A stretch of DNA of 64,000 nt from Phymatolithon calcareum (GCA_977006965.1 OZ345368.1:1488001-1552000); one strand, 5' to 3'. Positions 33,027 to 44,109 are shown, numbered from the stretch's first letter. The notes: generated from the sequence alone by a model not told the origin. Numbers and translations: made by a program.

Positions 33027-33487
33027 TGTTGGTTGGATCAGGTATGGGAGGTTGGATGATGTTCGATGGTTCGTTGGTTTATTCCGATGGTCAAAACAGT
33101 CGGGTGAAGTTTATTTAGACCCGCCGGTGAAGTCTACAACCATTTTCTACAGTGCCATGCACACTGCCTACGTCAGAAACAGAAACGAAATCGAAGCAGA
33201 GCTCTTAATTCGTTAAGCAAGCAGAGCCACGCAGCGTAGTCAGAAAGCAGAACCACGGAGCGGAGGCAAGAAGCAGAGGCTCGGAGCGGAGGCAAACCGC
33301 CGTGTCACACTGATGCAGACCTTGCACGGCGTTTTGATGCACTAATCGAAATAGAGTTTCCGTATGACACTTGCGCAATACACCTAACGTGTGCAAGCCG
33401 TAGAAACTAAGATTAGCTACGTGGTGTCAGCCCTAATTGCTGCAGCGATGTAATTCAATATAAATAAACAATCATAACTTGACAACA
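33027..33487 (-). repeat. LTR, family E, minus copy
   Basis: Plus-strand left end TGTTGGTTGGATCAGG, preceded by a degenerate inverted primer site (CGGGGCCCATAATC, 33013-33026). It is the reverse complement, with differences, of the E LTR at 33505-34981 over most of its length. The inner end is uncertain; GACAACA near 33481 is the best candidate. It contains an inverted AATAAACCAACGAAC block. Confidence 0.65.
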
Positions 33488-33574
33488 CATGAACCTCAAT
33501 CGCGTGTCAATATATACACGTGTTCAAACAATACATTAATATTTTTAGTTTCTACGGCTTACACACGTTAGGAG

Positions 33575-33972
33575 TGTCAGAAATATGACTGCTTGGAGCT
33601 CTTGTCGCAGTATACATTATCTTACATCATAACTCTCTAACAATTTCTCATATGATACGATAGAATCGATCCATTTTTTTCATACTTACTGAAAATGTTG
33701 CAGTTCAATCAATTTCTTGATTGATTTTGTTATTCTCAGAAATTCTATCATTTTGTTGATTGAATCAATCACAGACGACAATTCAATCTCTCAGTTGATT
33801 GATTAAATCACAGTTAGTAGTGCAATGAGCATCAGAAGTCGTATCATTCCTCAATCCGAGACCTATATAAGACCCGGATCTGCTGCCCCGACACAATAAC
33901 CAAGGAACATCTCGCAACCAAACGAACCATTTCAACCATCTCAACCATCAACCTCAGAACCTGCATCCAACA
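33575..33972 (+). repeat. Solo LTR, family C
   Basis: Starts TGTCAGAAATATGACTGC and ends GCATCCAACA. The flanks are AGGAG (33570-33574) and AGGCG (33973-33977), a 5-bp duplication with one change. It interrupts the E LTR between the CACACGTTAGG and CATTGCGCAAGTGTCAT segments, which are contiguous in the inverted E copy. Confidence 0.85.
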
Positions 33973-34285
33973 AGGCGCATTGCGCAAGTGTCATGCGGAA
34001 ACTATATTTCGATAAGTGAATCAAAACGCCGTGCAAGTCTCTGCATCAGCGTGAAACGGCGGTTTGCCTCTGTTCCGTGGCACTGCTTCCTGCCTTCGCT
34101 ACGTGGCTCTACTTCTTTAACGGACATGTGAATTAAGAGCTCTGCCCCGATTCCGTGTCTGTTGCTGACTTTGATCGTGTGCCTGACACTGGAGAAAATG
34201 GTTGTAGACTTCACCGGGGGGGCCAAATAAACTCCACCCTACCGACTTGACCATCGGAATATACGAAGGAACCATTAACCAACCA

Positions 34286-34915
34286 AACCAACCCAACCAA
34301 CCCAACCAACCCAACCAACCCAACCAACCCAACCAACCCAACCAACCCAACCAACCCAACCAACCCAACCAACCCAACCAACCCAACCAACCCAACCAAC
34401 CCAACCAACCCAACCAACCCAACCAACCCAACCAACCCAACCAACCCAACCAACCCAACCAACCCAACCAACCCAACCAACCCAACCAACCCAACCAACC
34501 CAACCAACCCAACCAACCCAACCAACCCAACCAACCCAACCAACCCAACCAACCCAACCAACCCAACCAACCCAACCAACCCAACCAACCCAACCAACCC
34601 AACCAACCCAACCAACCCAACCAACCCAACCAACCCAACCAACCCAACCAACCCAACCAACCCAACCAACCCAACCAACCCAACCAACCCAACCAACCCA
34701 ACCAACCCAACCAACCCAACCAACCCAACCAACCCAACCAACCCAACCAACCCAACCAACCCAACCAACCCAACCAACCCAACCAACCCAACCAACCCAA
34801 CCAACCCAACCAACCCAACCAACCCAACCAACCCAACCAACCCAACCAACCCAACCAACCCAACCAACCCAACCAACCCAACCAACCCAACCAACCCAAC
34901 CAACCCAACCAACCC
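34286..34915 (+). repeat. Perfect (AACCAACCC)n microsatellite, 70 units
   Basis: 630 bases of the 9-base unit AACCAACCC with no interruption that I can see; the pattern returns in phase every 180 bases. It lies in the downstream part of an E LTR, between the AATAAAC-like block and the primer site. All three frames on each strand are open, giving artificial NQP, GWL and VGL repeat peptides. Confidence 0.97.
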
Positions 34916-34981
34916 AACGCTGTCAACGCTGTCAACCCTCTCAACCCTCTCAACAATCAACATCCAAAGCTCCATCGAACA

Positions 34982-34995
34982 GGTTATGGGCCCAG
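34982..34995 (+). promoter_or_regulatory. Primer-binding site of the E element
   Basis: GGTTATGGGCCCAG following the E LTR. Confidence 0.8.
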
Positions 34996-35029
34996 ATAAC
35001 GCGTAATCGTCAAGCGCTATCACCATACC

Positions 35030-35452
35030 TGTTCATGGAGGTTAGAGTAACGATGGCGAGAAGAAAACACTTTGGTTGGAAAGGTTTGGTTGAGGAGAAG
35101 AGATGTGTGAGAATGAGTTCCTTGGGTTTGTGTTTTTGCGGACCTCATGTCTAGGAACTGAACCGGTCTTGATAAAAACGCTAGTAGAGGACGGAGACAT
35201 ACTAAGCCTAAACATATTTGTCATAATATCATATGACACGTGTAACTTGAAAAAATCAAAACAATTATCTCTTGAATGAGGGGAGTACGATTATCATACT
35301 CGCATACTTTAACACCAGTCACCACCTATCTTCATGGATCAAAGTTCTGAAACACTTTGACTTTAGACTTGACACATGTACACGTGTACCGAGATCACAC
35401 CACCGTAATGAAGTGTGTTGCGAGTAGAGCTTCAAGCGACATACTTTCAACA
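35030..35452 (-). repeat. Solo LTR, family A-like, with perfect TSD
   Basis: Plus-strand ends TGTTCATGGAGG and CATACTTTCAACA, flanked by ATACC at 35025-35029 and 35453-35457. Without it the leader reads on as in element 3 (CATACCGAGAGGTCC). Confidence 0.92.
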
Positions 35453-36139
35453 ATACCGAGAGGTCCTCCTTCCCTCTCGACAATTTATCAGAAGTTTAAA
35501 ATCCTTGTGGTATCTGCGCCAACTCTTGGCCATCCGAAAGCGACTCTGCGCAGAGTATAATCTACGAAACAGTCTGACAATATCCGTGCTCTGTTAAGTG
35601 TTGAAAGGGATATACGCTTGAGAAATCAAATAGTCTTCTGAGTATCCACCTGGACGCATCTCGGCTCTGCAGAATTCTGTTGTGTGATTGGAAGGGAATC
35701 AGAAAGACTTGTTGGAGTACGGTTTACCGATTTGAAAGACAGTCTGCCACGCACAGCAAGTTGTCAGTAGGCCCCGTATATTCTTCTTCAAGGAAAAGGT
35801 CCCAATTTTAGCCTCACGAAGTACTTGCTCGGTGAGGTGTGCCAACATCAATATTGGAATTTAGGACATTGGAATTGACGGATACGTCTTGCAGTGCGTG
35901 TTGTCGGCTGCAAGTTCGGGTGTACCAAAACGCCACAAGAGGTAAACGGCCTAGAGCCAGCCTTATCTTCAAGAGAGGTATACGGCCTAGAGCCATCCCC
36001 AGATCAAGCTCCGCGTCACACTGATTTGAAGATAATTTCTTGTACGGGACAGATTGCCTCGATAGTGGACTTCTGTCAACTCGCAGTGCACTCCACGGAC
36101 GGATTTTCCAAAAGATTTCAAGAACCCCCAGTCCAAAAT

Positions 36140-38619
36140 ATGGACAACTCGCAAGGAACGCTGAATGTCGAAAAACTCACCGAGACCAATTTCCACGCTT
36201 GGAAACAGAAAATTCAGCTAGTACTATCATTCCGCGAACTTGGAGTACATCGAGGTAAGCCCACCGGCAAGGGACACGGACTAATTCAAAGTCCGGTGTC
36301 GAAATGACAATAAGTCTAAAGCGATTATTGGTCTATCCCTTTCCGATGCCCATCTCGACTATGTCCGAGGTGTCGAAACGTTGAAAGCTATGTGGCAGGC
36401 AATTCTCAACATATTCGAACTCCATACGCTTCTTAACAAACTGGCCGCTCGTCACAAGTTCTATAACGCCACAATGCTTGAGGGCGGAAAGATACTGCCA
36501 TACACCAACCGAATTCATCAGCTCGCATCCACGCTCAAATTAATGGGTGTTGACTTCGACGACAAGGAAATGGAAATGGCTCTTCTCAATGGTCTCCCGT
36601 ATCGTTACGATAGTCTCATCATTGCCTTAGACGCACTTGGGATCAAGAACGAAACATTCTCTCTCAAGAGCCGACTTCTACAAGATGTGCAACGTATTAC
36701 TATGTGCCTCGAAGCGTCTTCTGAGAAGTCTGAGTCTACAGCTCTGTTAAATGCTACTCAAAATGGTTCACACGTCTATGACCATTGTGATAATTGCAAT
36801 CGTGCTGGAAATCCTTCTCTAATTTGTTGGGTTAAATTTCCACTCTTTGCACCACCTGGATACAAACCTCCGGGTCGAAAAGGAAAGAAGGACAAACATG
36901 TTGGATGGAGGTTTGGAGGTTGATGGTTGAGATGGTTGAGATGGTAGGGTTGGTTGTGAGATATTCCTTGGTTTATTGAGTCGGGGCATCAGATCTGGGT
37001 CTTATATAGGCCTCGGATTGCGGTATGATACGACTTTTGATGCTCATTGCACTACTAACTGTGCTTGAATCAATCAACAACAAGATTGAATTGTCGACTG
37101 TGATTGATTCCATCAACAAAATGATTGATCAAGCAACAGTGTCAATGCCAAACAAAAAAATGATTGAATTACTGACAATGACAAGAGCAATCAAGAAATT
37201 GATTGAACTGCAACATTTTCAGTAAAAATAAAAACATGGATTGGTTCTATCAGAACAGATGAAAACGGTTAGAGATTGATGACTTAGGATAATGTGTACT
37301 GCGACAAGTGCTCCAAGCAGTCATATTTCCAATAAAACCGACTGCTTTAGTTGCTGGTGAACAGAAACGATTCGTTTCATTTCTGATTCTGACTATGTTT
37401 GGTTAATGGCAAAGATTCAAAACTCAAACATTCCCGAAAAGTCCACGTCATGGATTATCGACTCTGGAAGCACATCCCACATGACGTTCGATTGTTCAAT
37501 CTTCGGCCCATGCACTGAAATGAGCTGGACTGTCGAAATGGGAACTAGAGCAACTGCGACCATAGCTGGAATAGACGATGCTATCGTGACACTCAACATC
37601 AACGGAAAACGGTCTCAGTGCATGCTTCAAAAAGATCTTCTTATTCCGGACTTTTGTTATTCGATCCAGTCTGTGTCTAAACTGGACGTGTATGGATACG
37701 GGATCTTATTCAAAAGCAAGGGATGCTATATCAAAGCACATGATGAGATTATCGCCCAAGGCACTCTCCGCAACAGATCTATTCATTCTAGATCGTCCGG
37801 ACAACAAGCCCATGTCCAAGGAAACATCCCCCGTCAGCCTACAGCTATGGCACGAGCGTCTTGCTCATGTCAGTCGTACTGCCATCTCCGATATGGCACG
37901 CCATGGGGTTGTGGAAGGCTTGAATATCGATCTAGGGTCTTCGTCGGACAATGTATGCAAGGGTTGCATTGCTGGGAAAACACATCGTGGTTCTTGCTCG
38001 GACGCACTTCTCGATCTTGTGCATTCCGACGTTCTCGGTCCAATTGACATTCCATCACTAGGAGACTCTCGGTATTTCATCAAATTTATCGATGATCACT
38101 CCAAATGGACCACAGTTTGCGAAAGAAATCGGAAAGCTTTGAAAGCTTTCAGAAATTTCTCATATACGCTGCAACGCATACCGGAAGAAAGCTCAAACAC
38201 CTCAACGTACAGCAATTCTCACCAGTACCAAGCTATTCGGACCGATAACGGAGGAGAATACCTGTTAAATGAGTTCAAGTCATATCTTTCCGATCACGGT
38301 ATTCATCATCAACTCACAGTTGACTACAATCCTCAACAAAATGGGGTGGCTGAACATATGAACCGCACTTTACTCAAATTGATGCTCTCGATGCTTCATC
38401 ACAAAGGCATCGAGATGAAGTTCTGGGCTGAAGCACTTTCAACTGCTGTGTATGTCCGAAATCGAGTTACATCGCGAGGACTTTCTTCGAACACGACCGC
38501 CCATTACATATGGATGGGAACGGCACCCAACTTTGAACACTTACGTGTATTTGACGCCAAGGTTGGTACGTGATCGGAAAAAGAAGGTTAAGAAACCCGA
38601 CTCTCGTACTCGTGAAGCG
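36140..38619 (+). pseudogene. Gag-protease-integrase of the E element, broken
   Basis: ATG at 36140 (MDNSQGTLNVEKLTETN) opens gag. A frameshift follows at about 36240 (FRELGVHRGK for FRELDEYIE) and the frame is recovered by 36381. The zinc knuckle is eroded (CDNCNRAGNPSLICW: the His is Asn). After the solo LTR at 36899-37334, protease (IIDSGSTSHMTFD, about 37455) and the integrase parts continue with further shifts near 37770 and 38120. The integrase zinc and core blocks (LWHERLAH, CKGCIAGK, LVHSDVLGP, RTDNGGEY, QQNGVAEHMNRT) are recognisable. It ends in the distal integrase at 38619. It cannot encode a working product. Confidence 0.88.
36899..37334 (-). repeat. Solo LTR, family C, inside gag of the E element
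   Basis: Plus-strand ends TGTTGGATGGAGG and ATATTTCCAATA. The flanks are AAACA (36894-36898) and AAACC (37335-37339), a duplication with one change. The surrounding gag sequence is continuous when it is ignored. Confidence 0.85.
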
Positions 38620-38931
38620 TCCTGATGGAGGTTAGGGTGATGATGAGGAGAAAGAAAAACATTCTTTGGAAAGAAATGATTGAGGAGAAGTTGAGATAGG
38701 TGAGATTGAGTTCCTTGGTTTACTGAGTTGACGGACCTCAGGTGTAGGATATATAGACCTGAGAACTCAACCGGACTTGCTGAAAACCCTAGTTGACGAC
38801 GACGAGACACATTACTTCTAAACAGATTTGTCATACTATCATATGACCGTGTAACATGAAAAAATCAAAAATTATTTGCTGAGTGAGGGGAGTATGATTA
38901 TCATACTCGTATCATACTTTGATACGTGTCA
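38620..38931 (-). repeat. Partial LTR, family A
   Basis: Degenerate left end (TCCTGATGGAGG), then the usual inverted LTR sequence through the GAGTATGATTATCATACTC palindrome. It is lost after GATACGTGTCA. The next 36 bases (38932-38967) are unrelated. Confidence 0.75.
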
Positions 38932-38967
38932 AGATGTAGGATTTAGGAGAAGCACGGTTGTTTCTCT

Positions 38968-39420
38968 TGTTGGAGGTTAGGGATGCGATGAGGATGAGAT
39001 AAAAGTTTGGTTGAGACAAATTGGTTGAGAAATCGGTGAGTTGTTGGTGAATGAGTTCCTTGGTTTATTGACTTGCCCGACCTCGGAACCTGGCTATATA
39101 GGCCTGAAAATCAGATCTAGACTAGCTCTACATGCTAGATCTAATTATGGGCCCTTTCTAGACGACGGAGAACAAGTAACCCTAAACAAATCTATCATAA
39201 CGTTATCATATTGTCATACACGTGTAATATACCAAAATTCATAATTTTTGATGCTGAGTACGATTGTATGATTCGTAAAGGCCAATCACATCTCTACACG
39301 TGTCCAGACCAAAATTCTATTCCGAACGTCTCCAAACACAGCTGTGAGACATGTTGACACGCGTACACGTGTACTGAGATCGTGATGCGACTAACGCTCC
39401 AAGCAATAACACTTCCAGCA
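38968..39420 (-). repeat. LTR, family B, minus
   Basis: Plus-strand ends TGTTGGAGGTTAGGG and CACTTCCAGCA. It matches the plus-oriented B LTR at 4791-5268 in inverted form. The following sequence is pol of an unrelated plus-strand copy, so no duplication can be assigned. Confidence 0.82.
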
Positions 39421-40161
39421 GTTTCTTGAGATTCGTCGAAATCGGAAACTGCGAACTTTACATCTGTCTCCGCTGAAATTCCATGCCCTATGCCGTCGGA
39501 TTTCTCACGTATTTCATGGTCGGCCGTCGTCCTGATATCTCAGACTCTGTTTGGAAGCTGTCTTCGTTCTGCGAATAATCCCTCACATGTCATTGGACTA
39601 ACGTCAAGCGTGTTCTTCGGTACATTGCGGGAACTCGATACTTCGGTATTATGCTCGGGACTGACACCAGCTTGACTCCTATTGGATAAACGGGCTCGGA
39701 TTGGGCAGGATAGCTTATAACTTGTCGATCGACAAGAATTTCTGCCTTTCTAGTAGGGGATCCACTGGAAGTCCAAGGAGAAAATCGTTTCGGCTTCAAC
39801 CTGTGAGGCAGAATACATCTCGTCCTGTGCGGTTGCCAAAGCATCTTTCTGGTTATCACGACATATCGCCGATGTCTAAGGTCCCGGCAAGCAAGTGAAC
39901 ATGACTCTGCATACCAACAGTTAGAGTGCGATCGCTCTCGCAAGACACTCTGCCATGACACAGCGCAAAAAGCACATCGATATCTAGTACTTTGTCCGCG
40001 ATATTCTTGCGAATGGCAAGATTAAGCTCAAGTTTTGAAAGACAGACTCCATGATCGCGGATGCGCTGACTAAGCCTGCGGACGTGTTAAAACCGCAAAG
40101 TTCGCGCACAAACTTGGACTGACAAGGATGAATAACAAAAGTTCCTCAATCAAGGGGGAGT
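39421..40161 (+). pseudogene. Decayed Copia RNase H remnant
   Basis: Plus-strand sequence with many stops that still shows the end of pol: the YGRRPDIS-like segment (about 39510-39570), the CEAEYI-like region (about 39800-39830), TQRKKHIDI (about 39960-39990) and ADALTKP (about 40060). It ends in a polypurine tract (TCAATCAAGGGGGAG, 40147-40161). It is the oldest-looking Copia copy here. Confidence 0.75.
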
Positions 40162-40577
40162 TTTTGGAAGTGCATTGCTTGGAGCTCTTCATTTCATTAT
40201 CGTTGTGTGATCTCGGTACACCTCTAAACGTTTCAAGTCGGAAACAATGTGTCTCAGAACTTGGATTCATGAAGATTTGCCGCGACGCTTGTCAAATTAT
40301 GATACTAGTATGATAATCATACCCCTTCACTCAGTAGATAAATGTTACGCGTGTCATATGGTATTACGACAATTTGTTTAGGGTTAGTGTGTCTCCGCCA
40401 ACAATTAGCGTTTTGATCAAGTGTAGTCGGATTCTCAGTTCTATATATCCTTGACCTGAGGTCTGCCAAGCAAATAAACCAAGAAACACATTATCACCTA
40501 TCTCAACTTCTCCTCAACAATTTCCTTCCAACCAAAATTTTTCTTTCACTTCATTTTCTGCCTAACCTCCATCAACA
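40162..40577 (+). repeat. 3' LTR of the decayed remnant
   Basis: Starts TTTTGGAAGTGC after the polypurine tract and ends CCTCCATCAACA. It has weakened G-box motifs (CACCTCTAAACG where others have CACGTGTACACG) and retains AATAAACCAAGAAAC. Confidence 0.8.
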
Positions 40578-40680
40578 GCCATGACCCGAGATCAGCCAAT
40601 TCAAGAACACAGCAAAGTCAACCAATCTACTTGCAATCATCTCATACTTCCCCATAACCTCCAACAATAAATACTGCAAA
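40578..40680 (+). repeat. Small LTR-end fragment
   Basis: The stretch CATCTCATACTTCCCCATAACCTCCAACAA near 40637-40667 resembles the 3' end of a D or A LTR without its upstream part. Nothing else is seen in this interval. Confidence 0.4.
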
Positions 40681-40710
40681 ATCTGCATGGAACGTAGCTG
40701 TTTAACCCTC

Positions 40711-41400
40711 TTAGCTCGCAAAACTTGCAAACTCCAGGAAGATCTGCCTGTACAGGCAAGAGATGAACAGACTGGACAATCCGCTTTGCGAGTTATCTGA
40801 GGTACAATATTCCAAATTAAACTCCTCGGATAGTGACTCTAAGTGCATTCGTTCACGCTCATCAATCGTTTGCTCTTGATCAGACTCCGGGGTGCGTGAC
40901 ATTTCAGAGCTTTCAGAACTAGACCCATGTCCAGATGAAACTGAGTTCATTAACACATCGTTCGCGCTTGGTTCCACTTCGGGTTTGGAGAGAAGATTCC
41001 CTCTCGCCTTCAGTGTGCTTCCCTTGTTCTTCCTTCTCACTGGAGCTTTCTATTTTTTGCGGCATTCCACTGTAACGCTTTGGACATTGACAGATGCTGA
41101 ACTTTAGTTTGGAGTTATGTAGTATCCATTTTCCGCCTCCTGCGTATGCCGCAAGCATGTTTTCTCCGATTTCAGTGTCCCATTGCAGCCACAGAGATAG
41201 ATATTTCGACAAATAGAGCGCTTCAAAGATGGAAAAAAACAGGTTAACATATTCAATGTCCGACACTGAGGATGACGATATTACGTGACCGGAACTTGGT
41301 AACCAAGGTGGAAAGATACGTAAAATCATTTCCCCTATTTTACAAAATGATATCATTATACGTTGACAGAAAACTAAGTTTTATTTCGTGAAAGCGCTCG
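40711..41400 (-). pseudogene. Unrecognised broken ORF
   Basis: Two overlapping minus-strand frames (about 41356-41040 and 41040-40711) appear to be one protein split by a frameshift near 41040. The first part is hydrophobic and aromatic (LRIFPPWLPSSG, ALYLSKYLSLWLQWD). The second is Ser-rich and acidic (SGHGSSSESSEMSRTPESDQ). No ATG or catalytic motif marks a start or function. The 92-bp LTR derivative at 41409-41500 adjoins its upstream side. It could be a host gene fragment or part of a transposon. Confidence 0.3.
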
Positions 41401-41408
41401 GGAAAGTG

Positions 41409-41500
41409 TGTTGGAGGAGGTTAGGCACATGATGCGGCGAGAAAAAGTATGGTTCGAGTGAATTGGTTGACGAGAAGTTCCAAGCGACACACTTCCAACA
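41409..41500 (-). repeat. 92-bp internally deleted LTR
   Basis: It has the terminal 55 or so bases of an inverted A LTR (TGTTGGAGGAGGTTAGGC...GACGAGAAG) joined to the last 35 (TTCCAAGCGACACACTTCCAACA), with the middle missing. The flanks AAGTG and GTTCG do not match. Confidence 0.75.
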
Positions 41501-41822
41501 GTTCGATGGTAATCCCAACTAGGTAGAAACCTCGGCTGCGGTTTTTCATGAAGTCTCGAGTCTCGCTTCTTGCCGATCTCGTAGAAAAGCTGAATGGATA
41601 AATTTAGAAGCATCGAACGGAGATGCAAGATGTGAAAAAGCGCTTGATCGAAGTGACAGAAGCGCTCATTCACTCTGGGTTCCGATTGCAAAGTCGAGGA
41701 AGGCCACGAGAGTCTATTACACGATATGATGAAGAAGGATGCAGGAAATACATTAAATCAGTACAAGAACCAAGAGTGGGGAAACACCAGAGGGACGCTT
41801 CTTCCATATCGGTAAACACGGT
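41501..41822 (+). pseudogene. Possible piggyBac transposase C-terminal fragment
   Basis: Reads as a plus-strand peptide from about 41623 with EALIHSGFRLQSRGRPRES followed by a Lys/Arg-rich tail, then runs into the LTR at 41823. The FR...RGRP pattern followed by a basic stretch recalls the segment before the Cys-rich tail of piggyBac-family transposases. No catalytic Asp and no terminal repeats are present here, so this is tentative. Confidence 0.25.
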
Positions 41823-42256
41823 TGTTGAAGGTTAGTGAATGGATGAGATCAAGGAAAAGGTTTGGTTGAGATTAAATCGTTGAGTAGAAGAGGAATTGGT
41901 TGAAGATGAGTTCCTTAGTTTCTTGAATTGACGGACCTCAGGTCTGGGATATACAAGCCTCAGAATCTGACCAGACATAGTAAAAGCCCTAGTTGACGAC
42001 GGAGACACAGTAACACTAAACAAATATGTCATAATATCATATGACACGTGTAACGTGAAAAAATCAAATATTATCTACTGAGCGAGGGAAGTATGTTTGT
42101 CATGCTCTTATCATATTTTGACATGTGTCAACACCAATCTTCTTATCTCCGAGTTCTGAGACGTCTTGTCGAACACGCGTGTACGCGTGTACCGAGGAAA
42201 AACATTTATATGGAAGTGTACTGCGACTAGAGCTCCAAGCAATCACACTTCCAACA
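41823..42256 (-). repeat. Solo LTR, family A-like
   Basis: Plus-strand ends TGTTGAAGGTTAGTG and CACACTTCCAACA, 434 bp, with G-boxes and the inverted AAACTAAGGAAC block. The flanks ACGGT and ACAAT match at three of five positions; an old solo LTR is likely, but the duplication is not secure. Confidence 0.8.
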
Positions 42257-42299
42257 ACAATCGTATCATTGAAAGATATATTTCTTATGCAAAAAGTGC

Positions 42300-42777
42300 A
42301 TGTGACTAATTGAATCTTGCTAGATTACTGTCAGCTCGAGGAACTCACCTCCCACATCGACAAGAAAGGAAAAATCTCCCGGTCCAACATCAGAGATCAA
42401 CACGACGGAGACGATAATTCTCTTCGTCTTTATGCCCGGTGTCTTAAACTAATTGTCCCTACTGATGAGCTGTGCCACAGCACCAACTTCGTGAAACTCT
42501 TCTTCCTCTTCCTCGGAATAAATCTCCCTAGATATGATCCGAGACTTTTTATACTCTTCATCGCTACGCCGGGGGTTTAAACAGTCTGCAGCTGCCGCAG
42601 CATCATCAGCATCATCTGCAAGACGAAAATTATATCAGAACTGAACAACGAAAAATCACCTGAAGTGAGGAATGACATATAGTTACCATTGGAAAACAAT
42701 TTCTTCAAATTGTTAAAATGAGTGCCGAATAATATCGAATTTTGCTGCTGGAAGACAGGCTCAGATTCGTAAACCGT
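42300..42777 (-). pseudogene. Fragment of a spliced gene, minus strand
   Basis: An exon-like frame opens just after CTTGCAG (acceptor side at 42616) and encodes DDADDAAAAADC...EEEEEEFHEVGAVAQLISRDN. It meets a TAG at 42449-42451 and then stays open (FKTPGIKTKRIIVSVVLISD) to about 42330. Upstream, a frame ending FNNLKKLFSN abuts GTAACTATAT at 42686; joining the two across a 71-base interval keeps the frame and restores an Asp codon. This suggests a real intron (42616-42686) and a host-gene fragment now carrying a stop. The family is not recognised. Confidence 0.35.
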
Positions 42778-43592
42778 TTAGGCTTTTCAGTATCAGTTTG
42801 TTCCCCTTGGAATTTGATATGAGTAGCTTTCTTTCTCTGGAAGCTTTGGCCGTTTTGAGGGCATTGTGGAAGATATGGGTGATGAAGTCCTCGTACACAA
42901 TTGAGAGCGGAATAGTGAGACAGGGTGAGCCATCTCCTGATATAAGAGAAAATGTAGGGGCGGTAGATTTTCTTTCAGTTGCAAAAATCGAGAGACTGTG
43001 CAGTGAGGAAAAGCGTAATGTATGATTTGCTGTATTACCTCGTTTCGCGGCAAATGTAGAAATGATGTATTGAGCAATATATTTAACATATCATATTGGA
43101 AAATATTCGTGGGCGGTGCCACCGTGGCATAGCTTTGAAAAACAATCATCACAGACAAGTGTCGCTGGCTTCACGCAACTCAAAATATAACTCTTCTGTC
43201 AGAAATTTATGGGCTTTCACACTTCACTTATTTACTTCAAATCTCTGTTTTGTGCATAAATTGGTTATTTAGAATGAAAGATTTCTATTAATATACACAT
43301 CGCTCCAGTGGCGTGTGTAAAAATGGAACTTTCTACTAAAATCATAAGTTTTGCAACTTTATTTACAATGTGCACCAGACGAATGAAAAAAATTCAATAT
43401 TAGACCGTAAATTAACCCTCTCGTACTGTACATCCATTTCTGGACAAATCTGTCCTGTTTGGGTCATTCTTATTTTGTGGATACTTTTTGCAGATTTTAT
43501 TGTTAAAATAATTCAATGAAAGTCCATTTCGGGTCTTAAAATCCACCTTTCGGGGTATTAATCGCTGTTACTGAGCCCAGCACCATTTTAAT

Positions 43593-43991
43593 CTACGTTC
43601 GTCGTACCGTTTGGGTCTTAGGAATTTTATGTGTGCAGCTTTTCAGAGAATGAGTACGTTTTGTTGGATCTATACTGTAGAGCGTGACGTACACATGAAG
43701 GAACCAGTTCAGAAGCTTTACCATCAGAATCACAGAGAGCGCATACATTTTGACATCATCAAGTTCTCGGATTGGACGTCCGCTGCAAGGGAAGCACAAA
43801 GATGGATGGCTCTGAAGAGCCCCGCGCTCCTTCGTTGTGCAGGTTGGAACGGGTTCCATCTCTATATCTTCATCAACATCATTTTCGGATCCATCAGGCT
43901 CTAAATGGAAAGACCGGATGTGGCCGGGAAAAGTATTGGAGGATTGCTTGAGGTCCTTGGGACTCCCTACAGCGGGAAGTCTTTCCTCCAA
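43593..43991 (-). other. Uncertain ORF inside the piggyBac element
   Basis: A 132-codon minus-strand frame with an acidic segment (SENDVDEDIEMEPVPTC) near its start and a hydrophobic one (ALSVILMVKLLNWFLHVYVTL) in the middle. No family is recognised, and it may be a chance frame over the 5' untranslated region of the transposon. Confidence 0.2.
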
Positions 43992-44109
43992 GAAAGACCG
44001 TCTAAAACAGTGGCCAGAAAAACAATTTTCTACGGACGGGACAGCTTAAGAAGAATATGTTCACTCTAAACAATTCGCTCTCAGAGAGTTGAAGAAGCGT
44101 GGCTGAAAA

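Larger units (their letters stand above)
33505..34981 (+). repeat. 5' LTR, family E, with internal expansion
   Basis: Ends CCATCGAACA directly before a primer site at 34982. Subtracting the solo C LTR (33575-33972 plus duplication) and the 630-bp microsatellite (34286-34915) leaves about 444 bases, close to the 461 of the minus copy, which supports the assigned boundaries. Confidence 0.65.
34996..38619 (+). mobile_element. Copia element with E LTR, body
   Basis: Leader, gag, protease and integrase of a plus-strand element with leader sequence like element 3 (GCGCTATCACC...CCTCCTTCCCTCTCG). It is interrupted by two solo LTRs (35030-35452, 36899-37334) and cut at 38620 by an A-family LTR fragment. 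RT, RNase H and a 3' LTR are missing. Confidence 0.85.

Noticed and set aside
34286-34915. Possible telomeric repeat
   Set aside because: The unit AACCAACCC is not a known telomere repeat, the array is internal, and its flanks are LTR sequence.
34117-35026. Long minus-strand frames encoding GWL and VGL repeats, and a plus frame encoding NQP repeats
   Set aside because: They are the six-frame readout of a 9-bp microsatellite without stop codons; the array lies inside an LTR and no domain or start supports a protein.
4791-42256. CRISPR-like array of repeats
   Set aside because: The repeats are 350-480 bp LTRs with TG...CA ends, target duplications and Copia coding regions; there are no short regular repeats with spacers or cas genes.
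42793-43158. 121-codon minus frame as a gene
   Set aside because: It begins at a TTG, has no motif and shows no clear continuation; only the neighbouring exon-like segment was kept as tentative.
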